From: Denitromonas ohlonensis
GTDB taxonomy: Bacteria; Pseudomonadota; Gammaproteobacteria; Burkholderiales; Rhodocyclaceae
Assembly (NCBI RefSeq): GCF_007625205.1
Contig: NZ_VMNI01000016.1
Span: forward strand, 47,984-111,983
Reading direction: 5' to 3'
Length of the DNA: 64,000 nucleotides
The position numbers and the translations under genes were made by a program. The notes beneath the pieces are model-generated. The model worked only from the letters and a program-made list of their open reading frames with translations, made no database searches and was not told where the DNA came from. Positions 20,123 through 31,782 of the stretch are shown here, one piece after another (the stretch's first letter is position 1; every line of letters starts with the position of its first letter).

Positions 20123-22474
20123 ATGCAAATGGCAATTTTTGGTGTGCTTTTGGCATTGCTGATCGTTCAGCACGCTGCCAGCGTATTGCCTGTGTGGGGC
20201 AGTGCGGGCCTATGCCTTGTTGCTGCGGCCGTGGCCGTGGCATGTTGGCGCACGCGCGGCCGGTGGCAACGGCAGGCATTGTGCCTGATGCTTGGGCTAT
20301 CGGTCGGCCTGGCCTACGGAAGTCTTCGCGCGCAGTGGCGTCTGGCCGACCAGCTCGATGACGCATTCGATGGCGCAACCTACACCTTGACCGGCGTCGT
20401 GGTCGGATTGCCGGGGCGACCGGATGACGGGCTGCGATTTGAGTTCGCGCCCGATGCGGCCCCGGTCGGGCTTCCGAGTCGTTTGTCGCTGAGCTGGTAT
20501 CCCAAGCCGGGGGTGGTGATCCCTGCCATCGTGCCAGGTCAACGACTGACGATCGAGGCGCGATTGAAAGTGATTCGCGGCCAGCACAATCCGAATGGAT
20601 TCGATTACGCGGGGTGGCAGTTTGCGCGCGGCGTGGGTGGGCTGGGGTATGTGCGCACGCTGGCGCCGGTCGACGCGCCTGTCGCGAGGGGTATCGGTGC
20701 GCGTATCGATCGCTGGCGCGATGCGATTCGGGCCCGAATCCATAGAAGCGTGGAGCCAGACATTGCGGGCGTGCTCACCGCCATGGCCGTTGGCGATCAG
20801 CGCGGCATGTCGGACGCCACGTGGTCGAGCCTGCGCAACACCGGCACCGCGCACCTGGTGGCGATCTCTGGCCTGCATGTGTCGATTGTGGCGATGCTTT
20901 TCGGCGGGCTGGTCGGTTGGCTGTGGCGGCGTATTCCGCGCGCCGTGCTGTGGCAGCCGGCGCAACGCGCTACCGTGGTGGCTGCCGCCGTGGCGGCATT
21001 GGCGTATGGCGCGCTGGCCGGGTTTGGCGTGCCGGTGACGCGCAGCGTCCTGATGCTGCTGACCGCCTGTGTGGCGCTGCTGTCGTCGCGCCGCCCACCG
21101 GCGAGCCGTATCTGGTTGCTGGCGCTGCTGGGCGTGATGGTGTTCGACCCCTGGTGCGTGATCTCGGCGGGTTTCTGGTTGTCGTTCGGCGCGGTCGGCG
21201 CGTTGATTCTCATGTTGTCGGGGCGCCACGGTGTGCGCGGCCGCGTGTCGGGGTTTGCGTCGGCGCAACTGGCGGTCACGGTATTGACGGCGCCCTTGCT
21301 GCTCGTGCTGTTCGGCCAGCTATCGCTGGTGTCGCCGCTTGCCAATGCGGTGGCGATTCCGCTGGTGAGCGCTCTTGTGGTGCCTCTGGTATTGCTGGGC
21401 GCGCTCTTGCCGGGCGATTTCTTTCTGGTCATGGCGGCGTTTGTGATGGAACACCTGATGAGCGCGCTGACCTGGGCTGCCGAACTGCCGTTCGCGGTCT
21501 GGTCGATGGCAACGCCGCCATTGCCACTGATGGTGCTTGCCCTGATCGGTGCCGTGTGGGCCATCATGCCGCGCGGTACGCCGTGGCGGGTGCTGGGCTG
21601 GGTGGCGTGGGCGCCGGTGCTGCTGTGGTCGCCGCCGCGCCCGTCGGCGGGTACGTTCGAGGCCCGGGTGATTGATGTCGGGCAGGGCTTGGCGGTTCAT
21701 GTACGCACCGCCAGGCATGATGTGCTCTACGACACCGGCCCCGGTTACTACCGCGGGGGCGATGCGGGCGAACGCCATGTGGTGCCCTACCTGCAAGGCG
21801 CTGGCGTCGGTACGCTGGATTTGCTGGTGGTCTCGCACGACGACATGGACCACGCCGGCGGCGCCGTCAGCGTATTGCGCAGCTTTCCCGTCCGTCGTGT
21901 TGTGACGGGGCAGGGGGTGGCTTTGGGCGCTGGCCCGGCGCCGACACCGTGCCATGCGGGGCAACGCTGGATCTGGGACGGTGTGAGCTTTCGCTGGCTG
22001 CACCCGGCGGCGGATGCGCAGTTTCGTGACGACAACGACCGCTCCTGCGTGCTGCATGTCTCGGTGCCCGGCGGGTCACTCTTGTTGCCTGGCGATGTGT
22101 CGTCCCGTGCTGAACGCGCGGTGGCAGCGGCGGGTGGATGGCCGACAAGCACGGTGGTGGTGGCGCCTCACCACGGTAGCCGCAGTTCATCCTCCGAGGC
22201 CTTGGTGGCGGCGGTCAATGCCGGTCATGTGGTGTTCTCCAGTGCCTATGGGAATGCGTTCGGGCATCCGGTGGTGGCGGTGCTTGAGCGTTGGCACGAT
22301 GCGGGCGCGCAGATTTGGCGTACCGACCTGCAGGGGGCGGTGTCCGTGCGGCTGAGTACAACCGGTGCGCAGCTTGTCAGCGAGCACGCAGAACGGCCTC
22401 GGTATTGGCATCGCAAGCGTGCAGATCCCAGGCGGGCCGATGCTAGACTGATGTCCTCTGCCTCGGTCGAATGA
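20123..22474 (+). CDS. comEC: ComEC/Rec2-family DNA internalisation protein
   Basis: ComEC forms the inner-membrane channel for transformation DNA. The 783-residue protein has N-terminal membrane helices with a DUF4131/OB-like segment, the central competence domain (ISGLHVSIVAMLFGGLVGWLW and several more helices) and a C-terminal metallo-beta-lactamase domain. The last carries the metal motif SHDDMDHAGG and the later histidines in APHHGSRSSSS, consistent with the nuclease that degrades the non-transported strand. The start at 20123 gives a hydrophobic N-terminus; an upstream in-frame start overlaps the divergent promoter region. Together with pilZ this predicts that the organism may be naturally transformable. 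Confidence 0.92.
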   Translation: MQMAIFGVLLALLIVQHAASVLPVWGSAGLCLVAAAVAVACWRTRGRWQRQALCLMLGLSVGLAYGSLRAQWRLADQLDDAFDGATYTLTGVVVGLPGRPDDGLRFEFAPDAAPVGLPSRLSLSWYPKPGVVIPAIVPGQRLTIEARLKVIRGQHNPNGFDYAGWQFARGVGGLGYVRTLAPVDAPVARGIGARIDRWRDAIRARIHRSVEPDIAGVLTAMAVGDQRGMSDATWSSLRNTGTAHLVAISGLHVSIVAMLFGGLVGWLWRRIPRAVLWQPAQRATVVAAAVAALAYGALAGFGVPVTRSVLMLLTACVALLSSRRPPASRIWLLALLGVMVFDPWCVISAGFWLSFGAVGALILMLSGRHGVRGRVSGFASAQLAVTVLTAPLLLVLFGQLSLVSPLANAVAIPLVSALVVPLVLLGALLPGDFFLVMAAFVMEHLMSALTWAAELPFAVWSMATPPLPLMVLALIGAVWAIMPRGTPWRVLGWVAWAPVLLWSPPRPSAGTFEARVIDVGQGLAVHVRTARHDVLYDTGPGYYRGGDAGERHVVPYLQGAGVGTLDLLVVSHDDMDHAGGAVSVLRSFPVRRVVTGQGVALGAGPAPTPCHAGQRWIWDGVSFRWLHPAADAQFRDDNDRSCVLHVSVPGGSLLLPGDVSSRAERAVAAAGGWPTSTVVVAPHHGSRSSSSEALVAAVNAGHVVFSSAYGNAFGHPVVAVLERWHDAGAQIWRTDLQGAVSVRLSTTGAQLVSEHAERPRYWHRKRADPRRADARLMSSASVE

Positions 22475-22484
22475 GTGTTTGAAC

Positions 22485-23390
22485 ATGGATCTTTTGAAAT
22501 CCCTGAGCGGCTGGATGGGCTCGCCTCCGTCGCAGATGCGTCATCGCACGGTGCAATGCGCCGGCGCACACGGTCTGCATCGCATGGCCTATACCGAGTG
22601 GGGTGACCCGAGCAATCCGCGGGTGTTGGTGTGCGTGCATGGCTTGACGCGCAATGGCCGGGATTTCGATTTTCTTGCCGCAGCATTGTCGCAGCATTAC
22701 CGCGTGGTCTGCCCCGATGTGGTCGGTCGGGGCCGCAGCGAGTGGCTGAGCGTCAAAACGGAGTATGGGTTTCCGCAATACGTGGCCGACATGGTGACCC
22801 TGATCGCGCGGCTGGATGTGCCCGAAGTGCATTGGGTCGGCACCTCGATGGGCGGGCTGATCGGCATGTGCCTGGCGTCCTTGCCCGGCACGCCGATCAA
22901 GCGCCTGGTGCTCAATGACGTGGGGCCGATGATTACCGTCGAGTCCATCGAGCGTATTGCGGAGTATGTGGGCGCTGCGCCGGTCTTTGCCGATCTCGAC
23001 ACGGCAGAGCGCTACATTCGCGAGGTGAGTGCGCCTTTCGGCCCCTTGACCGATGCACAGTGGCGCCATCTCACCGAGCATGCGGTGAGCGCTGTCGATG
23101 GTGGGCTGGCCATGGTCTACGATCCGGGCATTGCCGAGGCGTTTCGCAAGACACCCCTGTCCGCCGACGTCGACTTGTGGGCAATGTACGACGCCATTTC
23201 GTGTCCGACCCTGGTCATCCGCGGCGCGGAGTCCGATTTGCTGCTGCACGAAACGGCGCAGGAGATGAGCCGCCGGGGGCCGAAGGCGTCGCTGGTGGAG
23301 TTTGAAGGGATCGGTCATGCACCCATGTTGCTGGATGCACGCCAGATCGAAGCGGTCAGTCAGTTTCTACTGGCCGACTCAGGTCGCTGA
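22485..23390 (+). CDS. Alpha/beta hydrolase
   Basis: The 301-residue protein has the alpha/beta-hydrolase fold: oxyanion-hole segment VHGLTRNGRDF, nucleophile elbow GTSMGG (Ser121) and the late catalytic His in EGIGHAPML. The catalytic Asp is likely in RGAESDLLL. It belongs to the lactonase/esterase-like group with a small cap. The ATG at 22485 was preferred to an in-frame TTG at 22479. It begins 10 bases after comEC, so they may share a transcript. Substrate unknown. Confidence 0.88.
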   Translation: MDLLKSLSGWMGSPPSQMRHRTVQCAGAHGLHRMAYTEWGDPSNPRVLVCVHGLTRNGRDFDFLAAALSQHYRVVCPDVVGRGRSEWLSVKTEYGFPQYVADMVTLIARLDVPEVHWVGTSMGGLIGMCLASLPGTPIKRLVLNDVGPMITVESIERIAEYVGAAPVFADLDTAERYIREVSAPFGPLTDAQWRHLTEHAVSAVDGGLAMVYDPGIAEAFRKTPLSADVDLWAMYDAISCPTLVIRGAESDLLLHETAQEMSRRGPKASLVEFEGIGHAPMLLDARQIEAVSQFLLADSGR

Positions 23391-23433
23391 TCACCGGCGA
23401 GGCGGTGCATGCCTCGCCAGGCGCGTGTCGCGC

Positions 23434-24570
23434 TCAGCGCAACAGGCGGCCGTTGCGATCGAGGATCGAGATGTCGGTGTAGCTTGAGCCATCGTGACTG
23501 GCGCTGCCGTAGCGAATGGTCACGCCGCCGGCATCAAAGGTGCCCAGCTCGTTCAGTGCTGCCAGAATGCGCGGCCGCGTGGACTCCCCGGCACGACGAA
23601 TGCCTTCAACCAGCACCTTGGCCATCAGATAGCCCTCAAGAATGGTGTGATCGGGAGCCTCCTTGGCGCCGATTCGCTGAAGGTCTTCGCTCAGATCGCG
23701 GCTGATGGTGATGGCCTGTGATTCCGGCTTGGGCACGACCTGGACAATACCCAGCCCGTGGGCCATTTTGTTGCCGATTTTTTCAGCCACCTGCGGCCCG
23801 GCCGTGACCGACACAGCAATCATCATGGCAAAGCTGCCGGCCTCGCGCATGCCTTTGACAAAGGCACTGCTGGCGGCGGTGTTGGAGACCAGGATGATGC
23901 CGTTCGGGTCGGTTGCGTGGATGGATTTGATGGCCGCTTCAACCTCGGTGGTGCCTTTTTTGTAGGCCCCCACGGCAACGAGATCCATGCCGAATGCCGC
24001 GAGCGCCTTCTTGGCGGCAACGAGGCCATCCTCACCGAAGGGGTCGTCCTGATGGAGCACCGCAATGCGCTTCAGCCCCATGCTCTGCATCTGTCGAACA
24101 ATGGTGTCGACTTCAGCGGCATAGCTGGCGCGGGTGTGAAAGATGTGGGTCGGCACGGGTTCGCGCAGGATCATGGCGCCCGAGCGCACGCCAACGAGCC
24201 CAATGCCGGCCTTTTCGAGCAGGCCTTCTTTGAGCACCGCCGCCACGTTGCCGGTACCGACCAGGCCCACGAGCGCGACGGGGGCTTCCTTGTCGATCAG
24301 GTCGCTCGTTTGCACGAGGGTTTCCTTGACCTTGTATCCGTCATCACGGGTCACCAGCTTGAGCTTGCTGCCGCGAATGCCGCCGGCGGCATTGACACGT
24401 CCGAAATAGGCTTGTATGCCGAGATTGACGCCTTTCCCGGTGGGGGCCAGCGTGCCGGTAAATGGGGCGACCTGACCGATCACAATGTCGGCAGCCAGGG
24501 CAGGGAGCGACATCGCCGAGACGGCAAGACTCAACATGAGGGCGCGAAGCGTGCGGGGTGTTCCGGTCAT
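23434..24570 (-). CDS. LivK-type ABC transporter substrate-binding protein
   Basis: The 378-residue protein has a signal peptide (cleavage after ALA at about residue 26) and a Periplasmic_binding_6 fold: DIVIGQVAPFTGTLAPTGKGVNLGIQAYFGRVNAAGG is distinctive for type I receptors of branched-chain amino acids, amides or aromatic acids. No permease or ATPase genes lie nearby, so it is an orphan receptor that either feeds a transporter elsewhere or is used for sensing. The region from 24571 to 24685 upstream of it holds no gene. Confidence 0.88.
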   Translation of the reverse strand: MTGTPRTLRALMLSLAVSAMSLPALAADIVIGQVAPFTGTLAPTGKGVNLGIQAYFGRVNAAGGIRGSKLKLVTRDDGYKVKETLVQTSDLIDKEAPVALVGLVGTGNVAAVLKEGLLEKAGIGLVGVRSGAMILREPVPTHIFHTRASYAAEVDTIVRQMQSMGLKRIAVLHQDDPFGEDGLVAAKKALAAFGMDLVAVGAYKKGTTEVEAAIKSIHATDPNGIILVSNTAASSAFVKGMREAGSFAMMIAVSVTAGPQVAEKIGNKMAHGLGIVQVVPKPESQAITISRDLSEDLQRIGAKEAPDHTILEGYLMAKVLVEGIRRAGESTRPRILAALNELGTFDAGGVTIRYGSASHDGSSYTDISILDRNGRLLR

Positions 24571-24685
24571 GGTGTTTGCCGTTCCTTTTTGATAAGCGTA
24601 TGCGCGTGCGTAGTCTTATCGACCGTGCGCGCGCACACTTGAGCGCGGGCACGGTCTTGATTGTGTTGCGTCGGCTGGAGTGCCC

Positions 24686-25855
24686 TTAATGCAGGTGGCG
24701 CGGCATCTGCTCGTCGGGCGTTTCGGGAAGTTCGGCATGAACCGCTTCGCCCTCGGGTGAGGGATAGAGCGGGGCGCCGCAATCGTCGCAGTACTCCATC
24801 GGAAAACGGTGGTCCAGCGACAGAATCTCGGTCACGCCACTTTCGCGCAGTGTGGCTTCAATCTGCGTGAGCACGTCGGGCCCATCGTCTTCGGCGCCAA
24901 GCAAGGGCCAGACAATGCCGTGCACGACCTGATCGGCGTCCTTCAGGGTCAGACCGATGCGGAATTCCTCCAACTGGAGGTCGTGGAAGGGCGCGATGAT
25001 CGCGCGCAGATTCGACGCCGGCGCCTCGAGTGTTGCACCAAGAAAAGCCACCGATGCACGCACGGCGTAGGCGCGGCTCTCGCGATCGGCGCGGCGCGAG
25101 GCGGCAAAGTAAGCGTCGGGCAAGACCACTTCGACGGCGCACCCGGGCAACAGCGGAATCAGGCAGGCGCCGCCCTGGCTGCGCCACTGGGTGAGCGCGT
25201 GGTCGCGATCGCCGGCGTTTTCCTGCCAGCGGAACATCGGCGTGCCGCGCGGGACGGCCACGGCAAACAGCAGATAACGGGTGTCGGACAGAAACTGCGT
25301 GGTTTCGGGTAGCGACGCCACGTCAATCGACAAGTCCTGATCGGCCTGGGCCGCCACGCCGATCTCCTCGGCGAAACGCGCCGTATTGCAATAGCCGACG
25401 GGCAGTTGGTCCGGGCTGAACAGGTAGTTGGCGACCGACAGCCGCACACCATCGGCCAGCACGTGCGCCTGCAGGTGTACGCGCAGATTGGCCAGCACCG
25501 CATCGGAAATGGCGAGCGCCGGAATGCGGTAGCGCGACCACGACAGCAGCGGCGCGGCGACCAGCAGCACGTCTTCATCGGCGAGTTTGCGACCGGCATT
25601 TTCGGCGCGGGACTCGACAAAATCGGCAAGCTCGTCATAAGCCGTCAGGCTGCTCGAATAGAGCTGGTCGAGCGCGCTGTTGATGGTGTCTTCGTCGCCT
25701 TCGTCCAGCAACTGGTCAATCAGCTCGGTGAGCTGATTTTCCCAAAACCGGTCTTCGGCACGGCTGCCGGACTCGGCCAGGCCGTTGGCCAGCCAGACGA
25801 GACGCTCGGCGTCGGGCCCGAGGCCGCTGCGGCGTTTGCTACGGGGACGTTTCAT
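24686..25855 (-). CDS. DUF2863 family protein
   Basis: The 389-residue soluble acidic protein begins with a basic segment (MKRPRSKRRSG). It has the family-typical LLSWSRYRIPA and ends with a CxxC pair in MEYCDDCGAPLYPSPEG, which could bind zinc. DUF2863 is known mainly from betaproteobacteria and has no assigned function. It is monocistronic, lying between the binding-protein gene and ppsR. Confidence 0.8.
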   Translation of the reverse strand: MKRPRSKRRSGLGPDAERLVWLANGLAESGSRAEDRFWENQLTELIDQLLDEGDEDTINSALDQLYSSSLTAYDELADFVESRAENAGRKLADEDVLLVAAPLLSWSRYRIPALAISDAVLANLRVHLQAHVLADGVRLSVANYLFSPDQLPVGYCNTARFAEEIGVAAQADQDLSIDVASLPETTQFLSDTRYLLFAVAVPRGTPMFRWQENAGDRDHALTQWRSQGGACLIPLLPGCAVEVVLPDAYFAASRRADRESRAYAVRASVAFLGATLEAPASNLRAIIAPFHDLQLEEFRIGLTLKDADQVVHGIVWPLLGAEDDGPDVLTQIEATLRESGVTEILSLDHRFPMEYCDDCGAPLYPSPEGEAVHAELPETPDEQMPRHLH

Positions 25856-25937
25856 GAAATCTTGCCCTGGGGTTTGGAGGGACCGGCCCGGTGGCGGGCT
25901 GGCCCGAGGGAGCGGGGCGCCATTCTACATGGCCGGA

Positions 25938-26768
25938 TCAATAGCCTCGCTTGTTCAGATGGACGTCCTGCATGATCTTGGTGGCAATCTCTTCAATCGA
26001 GCGTGCCGTCGAGTCCAGCCAGGGGATGCGCTCACGCTCCATCAGGCGCCTGGCTGCGTCGATCTCGTAGTGGCAATTGTCGAGCGAGGCATAGACGCTG
26101 TCGGGCCGGCGCTCCTGGCGAATTTGCGACAGACGCTCCGCGCTGATGGTCAGGCCAAACAGTTTGCGGCGATGCTTGTGCAGCTCGGTCGGCAGCTTGC
26201 TGCGCTCGAAGTCTTCGGGAATCAGCGGATAGTTCGCTGCCTTGACGCCGAACTGCATGGCCAGATACAGGCTGGTGGGCGTTTTGCCCGAGCGCGATAC
26301 GCCGACGAGGATGACATCGGAGACATCCAGCTCGGCGTGCGAGACGCCGTCGTCGTGCGCCAGTGCGAAGTTGATCGCCTCGATACGGTTCTTGTAGTCG
26401 AGACTGTCCGCAATGCCGTGGAAGCGGCCCACCGTGTGAGTGGAGCGTTGGCCAAGCTCTTGCTCCAGCGGCTCGATGAAGCGCTCGAACAGGTCAAGAA
26501 AAAGCGCGTCGGCATTGCGCAGGCCGGCCACGAGTTCAGGCCCGACCAGCGAATTGAAGACAATCGGACGGGTGCCGTCGCTGCGGCCGGCTTCACGAAT
26601 GCGTGTGGCGCAGTCCCGCGCTTTTTCGATTGAATCGACAAAGGGCAGGCGGACTTGCTTGAAACGCATGTCCGGAAACTGGGCAAGCAAACTATGGCCG
26701 AGTGTTTCAGCCGTGATGCCGGTGCCGTCGGAGATAAAGAATACAGTTCGGGTAGAGAATTCTGTCAT
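25938..26768 (-). CDS. ppsR: PEP synthase regulatory protein (bifunctional kinase/pyrophosphorylase)
   Basis: PpsR inactivates PEP synthase by ADP-dependent phosphorylation of a threonine and reactivates it by phosphate-dependent dephosphorylation. The 276-residue protein is full length and has the family P-loop [11 protein letters not shown] (residues 156-166) and the N-terminal [16 protein letters not shown]. It is divergent from ppsA with 107 bases between the starts, the usual arrangement of regulator and target. Confidence 0.94.
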   Translation of the reverse strand: MTEFSTRTVFFISDGTGITAETLGHSLLAQFPDMRFKQVRLPFVDSIEKARDCATRIREAGRSDGTRPIVFNSLVGPELVAGLRNADALFLDLFERFIEPLEQELGQRSTHTVGRFHGIADSLDYKNRIEAINFALAHDDGVSHAELDVSDVILVGVSRSGKTPTSLYLAMQFGVKAANYPLIPEDFERSKLPTELHKHRRKLFGLTISAERLSQIRQERRPDSVYASLDNCHYEIDAARRLMERERIPWLDSTARSIEEIATKIMQDVHLNKRGY

Positions 26769-26806
26769 GGGTCAAGGTGTGGTTAGCATTTCGGGTATAC
26801 CTGTCT

Positions 26807-26836
26807 TTGCCGCAAGGCAGCAATTCCTTGTAAACT
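26807..26836 (+). promoter_or_regulatory. Candidate ppsA promoter
   Basis: TTGCCG at 26807-26812 and TAAACT at 26831-26836 with 18 bases between them could form a sigma-70-like promoter about 40 bases before the ppsA ATG. The match is moderate (4 of 6 in the -10 box). Confidence 0.35.
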
Positions 26837-26875
26837 CCGATTTTCAGTTTTTCTGACTCCTTCTGGAAGAGCCCC

Positions 26876-29242
<2,367 letters not shown>

Positions 29243-29256
29243 GTCCGTTGTTAGCC

Positions 29257-29299
29257 CAAGCCGGCTTGAGGCGTTGAGTCACGCCCTCAAGCCGGCTTG
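29257..29299 (+). terminator. Long hairpin after ppsA
   Basis: CAAGCCGGCTTGAGG(-)CGT at 29257-29274 pairs with ACGCCCTCAAGCCGGCTTG at 29281-29299 with one bulged base and a 6-base loop. The arm is long and stable but is followed only by CTTATT, so it may act as an mRNA 3'-end stabiliser as well as a terminator of ppsA. Confidence 0.6.
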
Positions 29300-29338
29300 C
29301 TTATTGCCGATACAATGCTAGACTTTCGCGGTTACGAC

Positions 29339-29374
29339 TCCGACAGGATCTTGCGATAACGCAATTTTGTCGGA
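29339..29374 (+). promoter_or_regulatory. Stem-loop in the leader of the M23-bactofilin operon
   Basis: Two nested arms are visible: TCCGACA (29339-29345) with TGTCGGA (29368-29374), and TTGCG (29351-29355) with CGCAA (29360-29364) around an ATAA loop. The structure lies about 80 bases before the M23 peptidase ATG. It may be a leader-RNA element or an operator; no known riboswitch fits. Confidence 0.35.
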
Positions 29375-29455
29375 TCCGATATATGGGATGATCACGCGGC
29401 TCGATGGGCTTTTCCATCAGTAGCGAATCAGACAGACTCGACGGAGTGGAAACGA

Positions 29456-30385
29456 ATGGCCTTCGTCATTCTCTCCGCCAAGGCGCTGACCCAGTCCAAG
29501 GTCCGCACGGTTAGTGGGCGGACTTTTTTGCTGGGCGTCTCGGCTGCAATATTGCTAACGCTTGCGAGCGGCATTTGGCTCGGCACGCGGCTCGTTGAGC
29601 CGCCGGAGCCAATCCTTGTGGCGACAGTCGATGAGGCTGCGGTCAGTATCGACGCGCCCGAAGACAAATTCGTGATCGACCGCCTCGGCGAACTCACTGG
29701 CCGCCTGTTCCGTCTTGAATCCGATGCCAAGACCCTCGCCAATCGCGTGGGTGTGCTCAACGCCTTCGAGCGTCGCCTCAAAGGCAGCGCTGCGCCGGGT
29801 GTTGCCAAAACCGGCCCCGCGGGCGGCCCCATGATTCCGCCGATTGGCGAAGCCTTTCTACGCAAGCAGGCCTTCGACTTCAGCTCGGCGCAAACCGGTC
29901 TGGATCAGCTCGAAGACGAACTCGCGCGTCTTGATCAGGTGCTCTCGTCCATTGATGAGCGCGCATCGACACGCAAATTGTCCTACATGATTTTCCCCAG
30001 CCGTCCGCCGGTCACCGAGGGCCGTCGCAGTTCGGTGTTTGGGAACCGCTACGATCCGTTTACCGGACGTCGTGCCTTCCATAGTGGTCAAGACTTTGCT
30101 GCACCATCGGGCACCCCGATTCGCGCCAGCGCAGGCGGCAAGGTCATTGAAGCCGGCTATCACCGTGAGTATGGAAACAAGGTGGAAATCGACCACGGCA
30201 ATGGCTTGGTCACGCGCTATGCGCATGCCTCAAAGCTCTATGTGAAAGAAGGCGATGTGGTCACGCCGGGTCAGAAAATCGCAACGGTCGGTTCAACCGG
30301 CCGTTCGACCGGCCCGCACCTGCATTTCGAAATTCTGGAAAACGGCGAGTTTGTGGATCCGGTGCATTACCTCGCCGGCTCCTGA
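29456..30385 (+). CDS. Membrane-anchored M23 (LytM) metallopeptidase
   Basis: The 309-residue protein has one transmembrane segment (about residues 22-45), a coiled-coil region (about 70-180) and a C-terminal peptidase M23 domain. The zinc ligands are visible as HSGQD (Hx3D), the His in YAHAS and the HLH motif in GPHLHFEI, so it should be an active D,D-endopeptidase. The ATG follows a GGAG. It begins the operon with a coiled-coil protein and a bactofilin, an arrangement linked in several bacteria to local peptidoglycan remodelling and cell shape. Confidence 0.92.
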   Translation: MAFVILSAKALTQSKVRTVSGRTFLLGVSAAILLTLASGIWLGTRLVEPPEPILVATVDEAAVSIDAPEDKFVIDRLGELTGRLFRLESDAKTLANRVGVLNAFERRLKGSAAPGVAKTGPAGGPMIPPIGEAFLRKQAFDFSSAQTGLDQLEDELARLDQVLSSIDERASTRKLSYMIFPSRPPVTEGRRSSVFGNRYDPFTGRRAFHSGQDFAAPSGTPIRASAGGKVIEAGYHREYGNKVEIDHGNGLVTRYAHASKLYVKEGDVVTPGQKIATVGSTGRSTGPHLHFEILENGEFVDPVHYLAGS

Positions 30386-30397
30386 CGCCGACGCCCC

Positions 30398-30760
30398 GTG
30401 ACCTGGTTTCGTCGCAAATCCGAAACACGCGATCTGTCGAACGACGCCTTTGTTCTGGCGACGGAGAAGCAGCAGCGACGCAACTGGACGCCGTTACTGC
30501 TGATCGTTCTGATTGGCAGCGCTGCTTATGCCGGCCTGCAGTACTTTGAAGCGCAACTCATCCCCGCTACTGACCGAGTCGCTGAACTCGAGCGTGAAAA
30601 CGCCAAACTTCGCGACGAGCTCGAATTGCAGCGGATGAACCTCAGCGTCGAGCAAGCCACGCGCGCCGAACTCGAAAAGGAACTGAGCGCCCGTTCCGCG
30701 GAAATCAGCCGCCTGGGTGACGAGTTGGCATTCTTCAAGAACGCCCAGAAAAAGCCGTAA
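30398..30760 (+). CDS. Single-pass coiled-coil membrane protein between M23 peptidase and bactofilin
   Basis: The 120-residue product (GTG start) has a basic cytoplasmic N-terminus, one transmembrane segment (about 31-49) and a periplasmic coiled coil (about 57-115) rich in Glu, Leu and Arg. The start lies 12 bases after the peptidase stop. It has no enzymatic motif. The layout suggests an adaptor or activator for the adjacent peptidase, much as coiled-coil proteins control other LytM enzymes; this is inference. Confidence 0.75.
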   Translation: MTWFRRKSETRDLSNDAFVLATEKQQRRNWTPLLLIVLIGSAAYAGLQYFEAQLIPATDRVAELERENAKLRDELELQRMNLSVEQATRAELEKELSARSAEISRLGDELAFFKNAQKKP

Positions 30761-30836
30761 ACTTTCCAATCTGCTTTAAGTGCATCGCAATGACGCACCG
30801 AACTTTGTGCGCCCCCGCATCCGAGGAGAATTTCCC

Positions 30837-31295
30837 ATGTTTGGCAAGAAAAAATCAGACAACGCTAAGTCTATTGAAATCAACAAGTTGTCCAGTTTGA
30901 TTGCGGATAATGTCGAGATTGTCGGTGATGTGATTTTTTCTGACGGCCTGCGCGTGGATGGCCGAATTGAAGGCAACGTCATCAACAAGGGCGACGAGCG
31001 CGGCTTGCTTGTCCTGAGCGAGCGCGGTTGCATTGAAGGCAGCGTTCGAACGCATGATGCGGTCATTAATGGCACAATCATCGGCGATGTGACGGTCTCG
31101 CACTTTCTGGAGCTTCAGCCCAAGGCGCGCGTGACTGGCAACATCAGCTACAGCCAGTTGCAGATGGATTGCGGCGCCTCGGTGGACGGCAAACTCGAGA
31201 AGCTCGAAGAGCCGGATGCAGGCACCAAGGTCGTCAAACTGGGCAGCACCCCGACGGCGGCGCCCGTTGCCGCAGCGTCTGGCAAAAAAGACTAA
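30837..31295 (+). CDS. Bactofilin
   Basis: The 152-residue protein is a typical bactofilin: a short unstructured N-terminus, the beta-helical DUF583 core (LIADNVEIVGDVIFSDGLRVDGRIEGNV and repeats of similar spacing) and a disordered Ala/Pro tail. Bactofilins form membrane-bound, nucleotide-free filaments that place cell-wall enzymes. The ATG at 30837 has AGGAGA upstream; an in-frame ATG at 30780 would add an unlikely N-terminus. Coupling to an M23 peptidase gene is common and supports a morphogenetic role. Confidence 0.93.
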   Translation: MFGKKKSDNAKSIEINKLSSLIADNVEIVGDVIFSDGLRVDGRIEGNVINKGDERGLLVLSERGCIEGSVRTHDAVINGTIIGDVTVSHFLELQPKARVTGNISYSQLQMDCGASVDGKLEKLEEPDAGTKVVKLGSTPTAAPVAAASGKKD

Positions 31296-31320
31296 GCAAA
31301 CGCTGCTTTAAAGGACTTCC

Positions 31321-31773
31321 ATGGAATTTGTGCCCACCTGGTGGCACTGGCTGGTCGTGGGCATCGTCTTGATGCTCGCCGAACTGGCCATCCCCGCATT
31401 TTTTGTTATCTGGTTCGGCCTGGGCGCAGTCCTGGTCGGCTTGCTGTTGCTCGTTGCGCCGGCCCTGTCGCTGACGGTTCAGTTGTTGCTGTGGACGGTT
31501 GCGTCGGTGGGGCTGACGGTGTTGTGGTTTCGCGTGTTCCGCACCGATCAACACAAAACCCGGATCGGTCGGGCTGGCGGCACGGTGATCGGCGAGGTCG
31601 GCCTGCTGACCACGCCGGTTGCGCCCTTTCAGCCCGGCCAGGTGCGTTTCCAGAAGCCCGTTCTTGGGGCCGAGCAGTGGGAATGCCGGGCCGAAGACAC
31701 CATCGCCTCGGGTGAGCGCGTGCGTGTGCTGTCGGTTGAAGGTAGTTACGTTAACGTCATCAAACATCACTAA
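31321..31773 (+). CDS. NfeD-like membrane protein
   Basis: The 150-residue protein has hydrophobic segments at about 10-28, 30-50 and 53-70 and a C-terminal OB-fold-like domain (IGRAGGTVIGEVGLLTT... to GSYVNVIKHH) typical of the short NfeD class. These proteins pair with SPFH/stomatin proteins, and the next gene, 9 bases downstream, encodes one. Together they probably organise membrane microdomains or control membrane protein quality. Confidence 0.88.
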   Translation: MEFVPTWWHWLVVGIVLMLAELAIPAFFVIWFGLGAVLVGLLLLVAPALSLTVQLLLWTVASVGLTVLWFRVFRTDQHKTRIGRAGGTVIGEVGLLTTPVAPFQPGQVRFQKPVLGAEQWECRAEDTIASGERVRVLSVEGSYVNVIKHH

Positions 31774-31782
31774 GGGAATAGC

